Positions 9,805-18,622 of a DNA stretch of 64,000 bases are shown here, in pieces (position 1 is the stretch's first letter; each line of letters opens with the position of its first letter). A program made the position numbers and the translations under genes. The notes beneath the pieces were generated by a model. That model made no database searches. It had not been told where the DNA came from and worked only from the letters and a program-made list of their open reading frames with translations. Source of the DNA: Blautia sp. An81 (GTDB taxonomy: Bacteria > Bacillota > Clostridia > Lachnospirales > Lachnospiraceae); assembly GCF_002161285.1 (NCBI RefSeq), contig NZ_NFHH01000017.1:19878-83877 (forward strand), in the 5' to 3' direction.

Positions 9805-9866
9805 GAAAAACGTCATAGGACATTCCCTTTATGCTGTGTCAGGAAAACTATGGCGTTTTTCTTCTA
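9805..9866 (+). terminator. Terminator or attenuator between permease and GH3 genes
   Basis: A 14-bp stem (9805-9818 with 9848-9861, one G-U pair) ends in a T-rich run. It overlaps an in-frame ATG at 9803, which argues that this ATG is not the start of the GH3 gene. Partial read-through would still link transporter and hydrolase expression. Confidence 0.6.
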
Positions 9867-9898
9867 TTATTACAATTACAAATAGAGAGAGGAAAACT

Positions 9899-12346
9899 AT
9901 GACAGCAGGAAATTGGACATACAGTGGAACTATGGATCATAAGCCTTCCAAGAGAGAAAAGGAACACCGGATACTGGCGAGAAAGGCTGCGGAGAAAGGA
10001 ATTGTTCTTCTGAAAAATCAGGGGATCCTTCCTTTATCCCTTTCTTTGCCGGTAGCTCTTCTTGGAAGAGGAGGAGAAAAGACGGTAAAAGGGGGAACCG
10101 GCTCCGGAGATGTGAACAACCGGGAAAATATTTCTATTCTCAGAGCCCTGGAAGAGGCCGGGGTGACTATCACCAGTACAGACTGGATCAGGGATTATCA
10201 TAACCGCTATGAAAATGCCAGACTTACCTGGAAAGAAAAAGTCCTGGAAGACGCCAAAAAGGCAGAGAATCCTTTTGACGCTTATGCAGAAAATCCATTT
10301 GCAATGCCGGAAGGGCGCCTTATATCCGATAAGGACCTCCAGGGAGCCAAAGCAGTGATCTATGTGATCAGCCGTATATCCGGAGAAGGAAAGGACCGGC
10401 GCAGGGAAAAAGGGGACTATTACCTGAGCCAGAATGAGGAAGAGGACCTTCTTTATCTTCATGAAAAACAGGTTCCCGTAATTCTGATCCTGAATTCCGG
10501 AGGGCCTGTGGAGCTGACGGATATTCTGGAGAAAGCAGAAAATATCCAGGCTGTTTTGTATATTTCCCAGCTGGGACAGGAAGGGGGCTATGCAGTTGCA
10601 GATATCCTTTTGGGAAAGGCGGTGCCGGAAGGCAAGCTGACATCAACCTGGGCGAGAAGATATGAAGACTATCCCTCAGCCCGGACTTTCGGCTATCTGA
10701 ATGGAGATCTGGAAAAAGATGAATACAAAGAAGGCATTTACGTAGGCTATCGGTATTTTGATACCTTTTCTGTACGGCCCTTGTTTCCTTTTGGATATGG
10801 ACTGTCCTATACTTCTTTTTCCATAGGATTTCAAGGTCTGGAAATCGGAGAAAAAAACATAGAGCTGACCGTTTCTGTAAAGAATACCGGAGAATGCTAC
10901 AGCGGAAGAGAAGTGGTGCAGGTTTATATCACAGCGCCTCAGAACGGGGAAGGGAAAGAATACAAAAGACTGGCAGGTTTTGCAAAGACCGGGCTTCTTC
11001 AACCGGGACAGGAGCAGGAGATCAAGATCCGGATAGAGCAGAAGGAGCTGGCCAGCTTTAGGGAAGAATCCCATCAGTGGGTCATTGACAAAGGAAGTTA
11101 CGGACTTTGGATAGGAAACAGCGGGGCCTCCCTTACACTGGCGGCCAAGCTCACTGTGTCTGAGACAAAAGTCATTGAGAAAACCTACAGGGTCTGCCCG
11201 AAACGGAGAGACTTTTCCGATTTACAGCCTCCTGCAGCCGGTGGCGACGAAATGGGGCTATGGAAAGAAGAGAAAAGTAATCTTGTTCCTTCCTGCCGGT
11301 TTATGCCTATGGAGGAAGAGAAGAAAATTTATGTGGCACCGCTGGCCCAGGATCATCCTGCGGAAGACCTGATCTCTCTTTTGTATGGAAATATTACCTG
11401 GGGAGCCAGCAACCTGGGATCTGCGGGAACCAGAGTGCCGGGCTCTGCAGGAGAAACTACCCGGGCCCTGGAAGAAAAATATGGGATCCCTTCCATGATC
11501 ATGGCAGACGGTCCGGCAGGGATCCGTCTGAGACAGAGCTACCAGGTGGAACGTAAGACCGGGGAAGTTTACGGAATCGGCGTGCTGGGGGCTTTGGAGA
11601 ATGGCTTTTTAGAGCCGGAAAAGCATCATGAGAATGCAGATGTATATTATCAGTACTGTACGGCCTTTCCTGTAGGAACTGCCCTGGCCCAGACCTGGGA
11701 TCTGGAATTGATGAAGGAATTTGGAGAGGCTATTGGGAAAGAAATGGAGGAATTCCATATCAATCTTTGGCTGGCTCCGGGGATGAATATCCAGAGAAAT
11801 CCTCTGTGTGGACGAAACTTTGAATATTATTCAGAAGATCCCTTTCTGTCTGGAAAACTGGCGGCAGCAGTGACTTTGGGAGTTCAGAGCCGAAAAGGCT
11901 GCGGTGTGACCATTAAGCATTTTGCCTGCAATAATCAGGAAGACAACCGGATGGGAGTGGATGCCTGCGTTTCAGAACGGGCTCTCAGGGAAATATATTT
12001 CCGGGGATTTGAGATTGCCATAAAAGAAAGTAATCCGGTGGCCATCATGAGTTCCTACAACCTGATCAATGGGGTTCATGCAGCCAACAGCAGAGATTTA
12101 TGCACGGTTCTGGCAAGAGAAGAATGGGGCTTTGACGGCGTGATCATGAGCGACTGGAATACTACAGTTCCTGAAGACGGAAGCATACCATGGGAATGTG
12201 CAGCCGCAGGAAATGACATTATCATGCCGGGAAATGCAGAAGATGACAAAAATATCCGGGAAGCTTATGCAAAAGGACTGCTGTCAGAACAGACCATTCG
12301 GGAATGTGCCGGCAGGATATTGTATATGATAAAAAGATTAAGCTGA
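9899..12346 (+). CDS. GH3 beta-glucosidase with permuted domain order
   Basis: An 815-residue cytoplasmic glycoside hydrolase (no signal peptide) expected to remove beta-linked glucose from oligosaccharides. The domain order is permuted. The GH3 C-terminal-type alpha/beta domain comes first (KAAEKGIVLLKNQGILPLS near residues 22-40, then SGRE and LNSGGP), followed by the fibronectin-III-like domain (SGREVVQVYI). The GH3 catalytic TIM barrel comes last: ADGPAGIR, GMNIQRNPLCGRNFEYYSED, IKHFACNNQE, then the nucleophile in GVIMSDW at about residue 752. Permuted GH3 enzymes are known from Ruminococcus albus and Butyrivibrio. GAGAGAGG precedes the ATG at 9899; the 32 codons upstream of it lie in a hairpin. 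It belongs functionally with the transporter and GH94 genes. Confidence 0.88.
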   Translation: MTAGNWTYSGTMDHKPSKREKEHRILARKAAEKGIVLLKNQGILPLSLSLPVALLGRGGEKTVKGGTGSGDVNNRENISILRALEEAGVTITSTDWIRDYHNRYENARLTWKEKVLEDAKKAENPFDAYAENPFAMPEGRLISDKDLQGAKAVIYVISRISGEGKDRRREKGDYYLSQNEEEDLLYLHEKQVPVILILNSGGPVELTDILEKAENIQAVLYISQLGQEGGYAVADILLGKAVPEGKLTSTWARRYEDYPSARTFGYLNGDLEKDEYKEGIYVGYRYFDTFSVRPLFPFGYGLSYTSFSIGFQGLEIGEKNIELTVSVKNTGECYSGREVVQVYITAPQNGEGKEYKRLAGFAKTGLLQPGQEQEIKIRIEQKELASFREESHQWVIDKGSYGLWIGNSGASLTLAAKLTVSETKVIEKTYRVCPKRRDFSDLQPPAAGGDEMGLWKEEKSNLVPSCRFMPMEEEKKIYVAPLAQDHPAEDLISLLYGNITWGASNLGSAGTRVPGSAGETTRALEEKYGIPSMIMADGPAGIRLRQSYQVERKTGEVYGIGVLGALENGFLEPEKHHENADVYYQYCTAFPVGTALAQTWDLELMKEFGEAIGKEMEEFHINLWLAPGMNIQRNPLCGRNFEYYSEDPFLSGKLAAAVTLGVQSRKGCGVTIKHFACNNQEDNRMGVDACVSERALREIYFRGFEIAIKESNPVAIMSSYNLINGVHAANSRDLCTVLAREEWGFDGVIMSDWNTTVPEDGSIPWECAAAGNDIIMPGNAEDDKNIREAYAKGLLSEQTIRECAGRILYMIKRLS

Positions 12347-12364
12347 GATCCCACAGACTCTTTC

Positions 12365-12444
12365 TTGACATCCATGCTTAGATATTGTATTTATAAATCA
12401 TGCATACCCTCAGTGTACAAGGGGTTCTTGTACGCTGGGGGTAT
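12365..12444 (+). promoter_or_regulatory. Possible promoter plus leader hairpin before the TIM-barrel gene
   Basis: TTGACA (12365-12370) is followed after 17 bp by the weak -10 TATTTA (12388-12393). A 17-bp stem with G-U pairs follows (12404-12420 with 12428-12444) and has only a short T tail. It could be an attenuator or the 5' leader of the next gene, whose ATG is at 12476. Confidence 0.35.
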
Positions 12445-12475
12445 TTACGAGAAAGGGACCAGAGGAAAAACAGCC

Positions 12476-14383
12476 ATGAACAGAATTACAAAAAGCGGGA
12501 TGGAGATTGAATTTGATAAAGAGACCTTGAGATTTTCTTTTCAGAAAGATGACGGATGCCGGTGGAGATGGGCCAGGAGCTATGCGCCATATATGGAATG
12601 CGAAAATGGAAATGTATTTTTTCATGACGCAGGGGAGATCACCCATGAACTGCTCCATACCGGAGTGGGAGAAGGGATATTAAGTACATACGGTGGCTTT
12701 GAAAAAGATGGAAAGGCCGTGCCCTATACATTTCAGACCCTGGTCTGGGTGGAAGGGGCTACAGGAGATGTGTACTGCGAATGGATCCCCCTTCAAGAAG
12801 AAGGGCTGGAAGTGAAGAAAGTCTTTTGGCCAGGCCCTATGGAATTTGAAGAGAGAAAAGAAAGCTGGTATACCCTTCTGACTCATCAGCAGGGAATTTT
12901 AATCCCAAATACCTGGGAAGTGGAGTTTCAGACTCCGGCATTTGACGGGATGTTCGGAACAGCAGGGGCTTATATGCCCTGGTTTGCCCAGGCCCGGGAT
13001 GGGGAAGGGTACCTGGCAGTGTGCGTGACTCCGTGGAACAGCGGATACCAGGCAGAACATCCGGCAGGAGGGTCTTATACTAGGGTTTCCATGCGTTTTG
13101 AGCCCAGCCTTGGGAAGATAGACTACCGCCGCATTGTTAAGTATACATTTCTGAAACAGTGCGATCATAATATTATCTGCAAGACATACAGAAATTATGC
13201 GGAGGAACAGGGAAAGCTCCGGACTCTGGCAGAAAAAGCCATAAGGAATCCATCAATAGACCGGCTTATCGGCTGCGCCTTTTTACATAAAGGAATCAAG
13301 ACATTTGTACAGCCGGATTCTGATTTTTATGACCCTGAGAAACCGGAGAAGAATAACCGCCTGACAACCTTTGCCCGGAGGGAGCAGGAGATCAGGCAGC
13401 TCCACGAGATGGGAGTAGAGAAGCTGTATCTCCACTTAGACGGCTGGGCAGAGCCGGGATATGATAACCGCCACCCGGATTACAGCCCTGCATGTAAAGC
13501 GGCAGGGGGATGGGAAGGAATGAAATCTCTGGTGGACACTATGCACGAATACGGATATTTATTCGGTATTCACGACCAGTATAGAGATTACCATCTGTCA
13601 GCCTCCAGCTTTGATGAAAATTTTGCCTGCCGTCTGCCGGACGGAACAATTCCACGGCATAAGCGGTGGGCGGGAGGCCCCCAGTCCTATCTTTGCGCTA
13701 CCCAGGCCCCATACTATGTAAAAAGAAATTTTAAAGATCTGGAAGATCACGGGATCCGGCTGGACTGCGCATATCTGGACGTATTTACCTGCAACGAAGG
13801 AGATGAATGCGATAATCCGCTGCACCGTATGACAAGAAAGGAATGCTACGATCATCGTGCCTTGTGCTTCCAGTATCTTTTGAAAAAGGGGATCCTTCCA
13901 AGTTCGGAAGAGGTCAATGACTGGGCGGTCCAAAGCCAGGTGTTCTGCCATTATGCGCCCTATGATTTTATGATGCGTGCCCCTGGTACGCCTAAGCAGG
14001 GGATACCGGTGCCTCTTTATAATCTGGTTTATCATGACTGCGTGATCCAGCCATGGATGATGGAGAAAGTAAGTGAAAAGGAAGATTATATGCTTTATGC
14101 CCTGCTAAACGGCGGAGCACCCTATCTGGTGAGAGAGGGGGCTTATCCCAATACAGACGGAGCTTTTGAGGACAGGGTGGAAATGACGTTAGAAGAATGT
14201 ATCTCCAGAGCAAAGGTTGTTTCAGATCTTCATGAAAAGGTGGGAAAATGTGAGATGGTAAGACATGAATTTGTTGAAGGGAATCCCCAGATACAGAAGA
14301 CAGTTTTCTCCAATGGAATTTCTGTCCAGGTGGACTTTCAAAAGCAGACCTATGAAATCAGGAATGAAGGAATGAATGGATAG
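12476..14383 (+). CDS. Putative TIM-barrel glycoside hydrolase (DUF5696-like)
   Basis: A 635-residue soluble protein without signal peptide. Residues ~1-240 look like a beta-rich supersandwich, and from about 260 a TIM barrel follows. Blocks that resemble hydrolase barrel strands are YLHLDGWAEPGYDNRHPDY, GIHDQYRDYHL, LDCAYLDVFTC and EEVNDWA; the conserved Asp and Glu in these are candidate catalytic residues. I recall this block pattern from DUF5696, which is distantly GH101-like, but cannot confirm it. Substrate and reaction are unknown; location after the GH3 gene argues for a glycan-processing role in the same pathway. AGAGGA precedes the ATG at 12476, which I prefer over the in-frame ATG at 12365 because a hairpin lies between them. 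Confidence 0.6.
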   Translation: MNRITKSGMEIEFDKETLRFSFQKDDGCRWRWARSYAPYMECENGNVFFHDAGEITHELLHTGVGEGILSTYGGFEKDGKAVPYTFQTLVWVEGATGDVYCEWIPLQEEGLEVKKVFWPGPMEFEERKESWYTLLTHQQGILIPNTWEVEFQTPAFDGMFGTAGAYMPWFAQARDGEGYLAVCVTPWNSGYQAEHPAGGSYTRVSMRFEPSLGKIDYRRIVKYTFLKQCDHNIICKTYRNYAEEQGKLRTLAEKAIRNPSIDRLIGCAFLHKGIKTFVQPDSDFYDPEKPEKNNRLTTFARREQEIRQLHEMGVEKLYLHLDGWAEPGYDNRHPDYSPACKAAGGWEGMKSLVDTMHEYGYLFGIHDQYRDYHLSASSFDENFACRLPDGTIPRHKRWAGGPQSYLCATQAPYYVKRNFKDLEDHGIRLDCAYLDVFTCNEGDECDNPLHRMTRKECYDHRALCFQYLLKKGILPSSEEVNDWAVQSQVFCHYAPYDFMMRAPGTPKQGIPVPLYNLVYHDCVIQPWMMEKVSEKEDYMLYALLNGGAPYLVREGAYPNTDGAFEDRVEMTLEECISRAKVVSDLHEKVGKCEMVRHEFVEGNPQIQKTVFSNGISVQVDFQKQTYEIRNEGMNG

Positions 14384-14404
14384 GTTATCAGAAGAAACAA
14401 AAAT

Positions 14405-14445
14405 GTTCAGGATCGGGATACCTGTAAAAGATCCCGATCCCGAAC
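14405..14445 (-). terminator. Terminator of proS
   Basis: A long stem, GGATCGGGAT/ATCCCGATCC extended by GTTC/GAAC, is followed on the minus strand by ATTTTTG. There is no T tract on the + strand, so it serves proS rather than the convergent hydrolase gene. Confidence 0.75.
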
Positions 14446-14482
14446 AGAAAATACAGATCCGGATGTCCAAGGGGAAGGAGTT

Positions 14483-16225
14483 TTACTTCCGTGGTTCTAC
14501 CTGTGCATTGATCTCTTCAAAGAGTTCCCGGATAACTCCCTGGATTTCCGCCACTGCATTTCCTAAGTCTATGAGCTTGGAAATCCCTTTGTCTCTGGTT
14601 ACTAATTCCAGCTGGCCGTTTTTCAGGTTTTTGGGCCCTACCACCACACGGACCGGAACACCCAAAAGGTCTGCGTCGGCAAACATGGCCCCTGCCCGGA
14701 TGTCACGGTCATCATAGATCACTTCCACACCGGCTTTCTGCAAATCTTCATATAAGCTGTCTGCAGCAGTTTTGCAGGCTTCCTGGTCCACACGCATACA
14801 GCACAGATGTACCTGCCATGGAGCGATGGAAATAGGCCAGATAGGGCCGTTGTCATCGTGCCTTGCCTCGCATACAGAGGCTGCCAGACGGCCTACGCCG
14901 ATGCCGTAGCAGCCCATGACCGGATATTTTACAGAGCCGTCGGCGTCTGTATAGGTCATATTCATGGACTTGGTATATTTAGTGCCAAGCTGGAAGATAT
15001 TTCCCACCTCGATACCACGTTTTACCTGAATGGTCTTTTTGCCGCAGCAGGGGCAGATCCCTCCTGTTTTGATCTTGGACACATCTGCATAGTCTACATC
15101 TCCCAGGTCTCTTGGGATATTTAATCCTTTATAATGATAGTTTTCCTCATTTGCACCGCAGGTCAGATACTGGATCCCTTTCAGAGAAGAGTCATAGATC
15201 ACCTGACAATCTGCCTTTAGCTGATAAGGTCCGGTAAATCCGGCGGCAATTCCGCTTTCCGCAGTGATCTCGGCAGGATGGACTTTCTCTCCCAGGTAAT
15301 TGGTCAGCTTTGTCTCATTTACTTCATAATCCCCTCTCAGGAATACGATCACATATTCGTCATTTGAGTTTTTCTGATACATTACGGCTTTGCAGGAATA
15401 TTCCACAGGAACGCCCAGGAAGTCTACCACTTCTTCAATAGTCTTGCAGTGAGGGGTGTAGACTTTCTCCAGTTCTCCCATTTCCAGGCCGCCTTCATTT
15501 ACTACTTTATTTGGAGCTGCTTCCATATTGGAACGGTAGCCGCATTCCGGACAGATCACAATGGAATCCTCTCCGGCGTCTGCCAGGAGCATATATTCAT
15601 GGGAAACACTGCCGCCCATCATGCCGGAATCAGACTGTACTGCGATAACTTCCGGAACTCCTGCCCGCTGGAAGATACGGTTATAGGTATGATAGAAAGT
15701 ATCATAGCAGCGGTCCAGATCCTCCTGGGAGGTATGGAAGGAATAGGCGTCTTTCATGGTAAATTCCCGGACACGGATCAGGCCGGCTCTGGGACGGGCC
15801 TCGTCACGGAATTTGGTCTGGATCTGATAGATCATAAAGGGATATTTAGTGTATGTCTGGCCATACTCTCTTACCAGCTGGACAGAGGCTTCCTCATGGG
15901 TCATACCCAGGACCATCTGGCTGCCGTTCCGGTCTTTAAAACGGAGAAGTTCCTCGCCAACACTTTCAAAACGGCCGGATTCTTCCCAGAGGCTGCCGGG
16001 AAGGGCAACAGGGAAGAGTACTTCCTGACCGCCGATAGCATCCATTTCTTCCCGGATGATCTCCTCGATCTTTCTGGTGATCCTCTTCATAGGAGGATAC
16101 AGGGAATAGATGCCATTTGCCACATATTTGATATAGCCGCCCCGGATGGTAAAAGCATGGCTGTCGATCACGCAGTCAGCAGGGCGCTCTTTAAAACGGT
16201 CGCCAACAAGATTTCTAAGTTTCAT
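14483..16225 (-). CDS. proS: Prolyl-tRNA synthetase, bacterial type with editing insert
   Basis: A 580-residue class II aminoacyl-tRNA synthetase that charges tRNA-Pro. Motif 2 (GLIRVREFTMKDAYSF) and motif 3 (MGCYGIGVGRL) are clear. Between them lies the ~180-residue YbaK-like editing insertion of bacterial ProRS, which removes misloaded alanine, and a CPECG/CPCCG pair possibly binding zinc. The C-terminal anticodon-binding domain (IAPWQVHL, VIYDDRDIRAGAMFADADL) is complete. The start MKLRNLVGDRF at 16225 is set by GGAG on the minus strand just upstream; 21 further in-frame codons are probably untranslated. It is monocistronic with its own promoter and terminator. I looked for a T-box leader, common for this gene, and saw none. 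Confidence 0.96.
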   Translation of the reverse strand: MKLRNLVGDRFKERPADCVIDSHAFTIRGGYIKYVANGIYSLYPPMKRITRKIEEIIREEMDAIGGQEVLFPVALPGSLWEESGRFESVGEELLRFKDRNGSQMVLGMTHEEASVQLVREYGQTYTKYPFMIYQIQTKFRDEARPRAGLIRVREFTMKDAYSFHTSQEDLDRCYDTFYHTYNRIFQRAGVPEVIAVQSDSGMMGGSVSHEYMLLADAGEDSIVICPECGYRSNMEAAPNKVVNEGGLEMGELEKVYTPHCKTIEEVVDFLGVPVEYSCKAVMYQKNSNDEYVIVFLRGDYEVNETKLTNYLGEKVHPAEITAESGIAAGFTGPYQLKADCQVIYDSSLKGIQYLTCGANEENYHYKGLNIPRDLGDVDYADVSKIKTGGICPCCGKKTIQVKRGIEVGNIFQLGTKYTKSMNMTYTDADGSVKYPVMGCYGIGVGRLAASVCEARHDDNGPIWPISIAPWQVHLCCMRVDQEACKTAADSLYEDLQKAGVEVIYDDRDIRAGAMFADADLLGVPVRVVVGPKNLKNGQLELVTRDKGISKLIDLGNAVAEIQGVIRELFEEINAQVEPRK

Positions 16226-16259
16226 AATGCTCTCCTTTTCATTTGTCCTTTCTGCGGCT

Positions 16260-16288
16260 AGTATACCGCAAAGCAGAGAGACAGGCAA
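16260..16288 (-). promoter_or_regulatory. Likely proS promoter
   Basis: On the minus strand TTGCCT (16288-16283) and TATACT (16265-16260) are 17 bp apart, about 35 bp before the ATG at 16225. Confidence 0.55.
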
Positions 16289-16467
16289 GCATTTCCGTTT
16301 ATTCCCGCAAGCAACGAGCTAAACCGGCGTGTTTGCATGTCCATTTGGCGACGGCTTATGTTATAAAGGGAAGAGTCGGAAAAGGACTTATATATTGCAA
16401 ATAATTCTTGAACAGAAACCGGCCTGGTGCTAAGCTTAATACATACGACTGCTGACAGGAGACAAAC

Positions 16468-17181
16468 ATGAGCGAGAATATAAAAACACTGAAAAAAGCC
16501 TTTCTTTGTGCCTTTCCCCATACCATACCTATCTTTGCAGGATTCTGGTTTCTGGGCATGACTTACGGCATTTACATGAATGTTTCGGGATTCAGTTTCT
16601 GGTATCCCATGGTCATGAGCCTGACTATCTTTGCAGGCTCTATAGAATTCGTAGCGGTAAATATGCTTCTGGGAGCTTTTAATCCCCTTCAGGCCCTGGC
16701 AATGACCCTGATGATCAACGCCAGACATTTATTTTACGGGATATCTATGCTGGACAGATTCCGGGGAATGGGATGGAAAAAGATATATCTGATCTTCGGT
16801 ATGTGCGATGAGACATTCTCTATCAATTACACTGCTGAAGTCCCGCCGGATGTAGATCGGGGCTGGTTTATGTTTTTTGTTACTCTGCTGAATCATTTTT
16901 ACTGGTTTTTCGGAGCCACCCTGGGAGGGATCTTCGGAGGCCTGATCCATTTCAGCACAGAGGGACTGGACTTTGTAGTAACTGCCATGTTTGTGGTGAT
17001 CTTCCTGGAGCAATGGCTGAAAGAGAAAAATTATACCAGCGCCTTAGCCGGCCTGGGAATTTCCCTTCTCTGCCTGGCCACTTTTGGAGCAGAGAGTTTT
17101 ATCCTTCCGGCTATGGCAGGAATCCTTCTGGCACTTTCCTTCCTTCGGAAACCCTTGGAGAAAGGAGGAATGCCCTTATGA
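16468..17181 (+). CDS. azlC: AzlC-family branched-chain amino acid exporter, large subunit
   Basis: A 237-residue membrane protein with the AzlC pattern: [20 protein letters not shown] near the start, [19 protein letters not shown], then [20 protein letters not shown] and DETFSI. Together with the AzlD-like protein encoded next it exports branched-chain amino acids or analogues across the cytoplasmic membrane. The genes overlap by 4 bp (ATGA), which indicates translational coupling. Family assignment is firm; the true cargo is not visible from sequence. Confidence 0.93.
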   Translation: MSENIKTLKKAFLCAFPHTIPIFAGFWFLGMTYGIYMNVSGFSFWYPMVMSLTIFAGSIEFVAVNMLLGAFNPLQALAMTLMINARHLFYGISMLDRFRGMGWKKIYLIFGMCDETFSINYTAEVPPDVDRGWFMFFVTLLNHFYWFFGATLGGIFGGLIHFSTEGLDFVVTAMFVVIFLEQWLKEKNYTSALAGLGISLLCLATFGAESFILPAMAGILLALSFLRKPLEKGGMPL

Positions 17182-17504
17182 CTTTATCACAGGAGATTAT
17201 TACTATAGGAATGGTAGTCCTGGGGACCGCCCTTACCAGATATCTGCCCTTTCTTCTCTTTCCGGCAGGAAAGCCAACCCCCAAATATATACAGTATCTG
17301 GGGAAAGTGCTCCCCGGGGCGGTGTTTGGCCTGCTGGTGATCTACAGTCTGCGCAATGTCAGTCCGCTTTCCGGGAGCCATGGCATACCGGAACTGCTGG
17401 CTGTTCTGGCAGTGGTCCTTCTCCATTTGTGGAAACGGCAGATGCTGCTGTCGATTGCGGGAGGAACGGCTCTTTATATGCTTTTGGTACAGATGGTCTT
17501 TTAA
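17178..17504 (+). CDS. azlD: AzlD-family small subunit of the exporter
   Basis: A 108-residue membrane protein with three to four helices. It begins [20 protein letters not shown] and contains the AzlD hallmark RYLPFLLFP and the [17 protein letters not shown] segment. The start ATG at 17178 overlaps the azlC stop in ATGA; a longer frame open from 17013 lies inside azlC and is not real. It is the obligate partner of AzlC. Confidence 0.93.
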   Translation: MTLSQEIITIGMVVLGTALTRYLPFLLFPAGKPTPKYIQYLGKVLPGAVFGLLVIYSLRNVSPLSGSHGIPELLAVLAVVLLHLWKRQMLLSIAGGTALYMLLVQMVF

Positions 17505-17544
17505 AACGGTGTAAAGAAAAATGTAACGGATAAGGAGGAAGAAT

Positions 17545-18456
17545 ATGGAGATTAAAGACTGGACTTATGAAGACTTTCCGGAATTTGACCAGCCTGTGGA
17601 AGGAGCGGAGGTTCTTTCCACTACAGGAGATGAAGTCGGATTTGCTTATTTTCATGATGTGGAATACGCCAACGTGGATGGAATCCCTCTTCATCTTCAG
17701 ATCATAAAGCCCTTTACCAGAAACGAACCGGAGAAAATCTACCCCTGTATAGTGTTTGTCCAGGGGTCTGCCTGGATGAAACAGGATGTTTATGCCAAGA
17801 TTCCTATGCTGGCCCGGTTGGCGGGAAAGGGTTATGTGATCGCTGTGGTGGAGTACCGGCATTCAGGACAGGCCTCTTTCCCGGCCCAGGCTCTGGATGC
17901 CAGGAATGCTGTGCGCTTTATGCGGAAAAACAGCAAAAATTATCAGATCGATCCGGAGAAGATTGTAATAGGAGGGGATTCCTCCGGAGGCCATACAGCT
18001 ATGTTTGCAGGAATCCTTCAGGATGATGATCAGGCAACCAATTTGTATCCGGGAATATCAGCCTCAGCGAAGGGGATTTTAAACTATTATGGTTCTGTCA
18101 GCGTTATGCTGAAAGACAGTAATCCCACTACCATCAATCATCATATGCCGGACAGCCCTGAGGGCATGGAAATGGGGGGAGTGAATCTGAAGGAACGGCC
18201 GGATCTGTGCAGGAAACTGTCTGTGGAATGCAATATTACAGAAGACACAGACCTTCCTCCGGTGCTGATCTTCCATGGGACTAAGGACCGGATCGTGAAT
18301 ACCCGCCAGAGTGTAAATTTGTATAGAAGACTGAAAGAAACAGGAAAAGAAGCCTGCCTGTACCTGATCCGGGGAGCGGACCACGGAGGCGCAGAATTCT
18401 GGACAGAGGAGGTCTGCGGGATCGCAGATAGATTTATAAAGAAATGTCTGTCATAA
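17545..18456 (+). CDS. Alpha/beta-hydrolase, esterase/lipase family
   Basis: A 303-residue soluble hydrolase of the BD-FAE/Abhydrolase_3 type. The nucleophile Ser is residue 146 in GGDSSGG. VFVQGSAW (71-78) takes the place of the usual HGG oxyanion loop. The charge-relay Asp is likely in HGTKDRIVN and the His in GADHGG near the end. Members cleave esters of short acids or of sugars and feruloyl groups; the substrate here is unknown. A clean ribosome site (AAGGAGGAAG) precedes the ATG at 17545, 40 bp after azlD, so it could be read as a third gene of that unit. A strong terminator ends it. Confidence 0.85.
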   Translation: MEIKDWTYEDFPEFDQPVEGAEVLSTTGDEVGFAYFHDVEYANVDGIPLHLQIIKPFTRNEPEKIYPCIVFVQGSAWMKQDVYAKIPMLARLAGKGYVIAVVEYRHSGQASFPAQALDARNAVRFMRKNSKNYQIDPEKIVIGGDSSGGHTAMFAGILQDDDQATNLYPGISASAKGILNYYGSVSVMLKDSNPTTINHHMPDSPEGMEMGGVNLKERPDLCRKLSVECNITEDTDLPPVLIFHGTKDRIVNTRQSVNLYRRLKETGKEACLYLIRGADHGGAEFWTEEVCGIADRFIKKCLS

Positions 18457-18460
18457 AAAT

Positions 18461-18503
18461 GCCGCTGCACCACAGCATGAAAAGGCGTGGTGCAGCGGTA
18501 TTT
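18461..18503 (+). terminator. Rho-independent terminator of the azlCD-esterase unit
   Basis: A 12-bp stem, CCGCTGCACCAC (18462-18473) with GTGGTGCAGCGG (18487-18498), is followed by TATTTTG. The stretch to 18622 shows no gene. Confidence 0.8.
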
Positions 18504-18622
18504 TGTGCGATACGTCGGTAGGACGACCAACCTGTTTGCACGAGCGGGCATCCGACCGGCAACGGACAGCGAACAGCAATGCCGTGAGCTGGCCGAGATA
18601 ATAGGCAGAGAAGAAGCCAATG

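Noticed and set aside
9803..9898. ATG at 9803 as start of the GH3 gene
   Set aside because: It lies in a terminator-like hairpin and has no ribosome site; ATG 9899 follows GAGAGAGG and gives the family-typical N-terminus.
16226..16467. T-box riboswitch upstream of proS
   Set aside because: I looked for the conserved T-box bulge sequence on the minus strand and did not find it; an ordinary promoter lies close to the gene.
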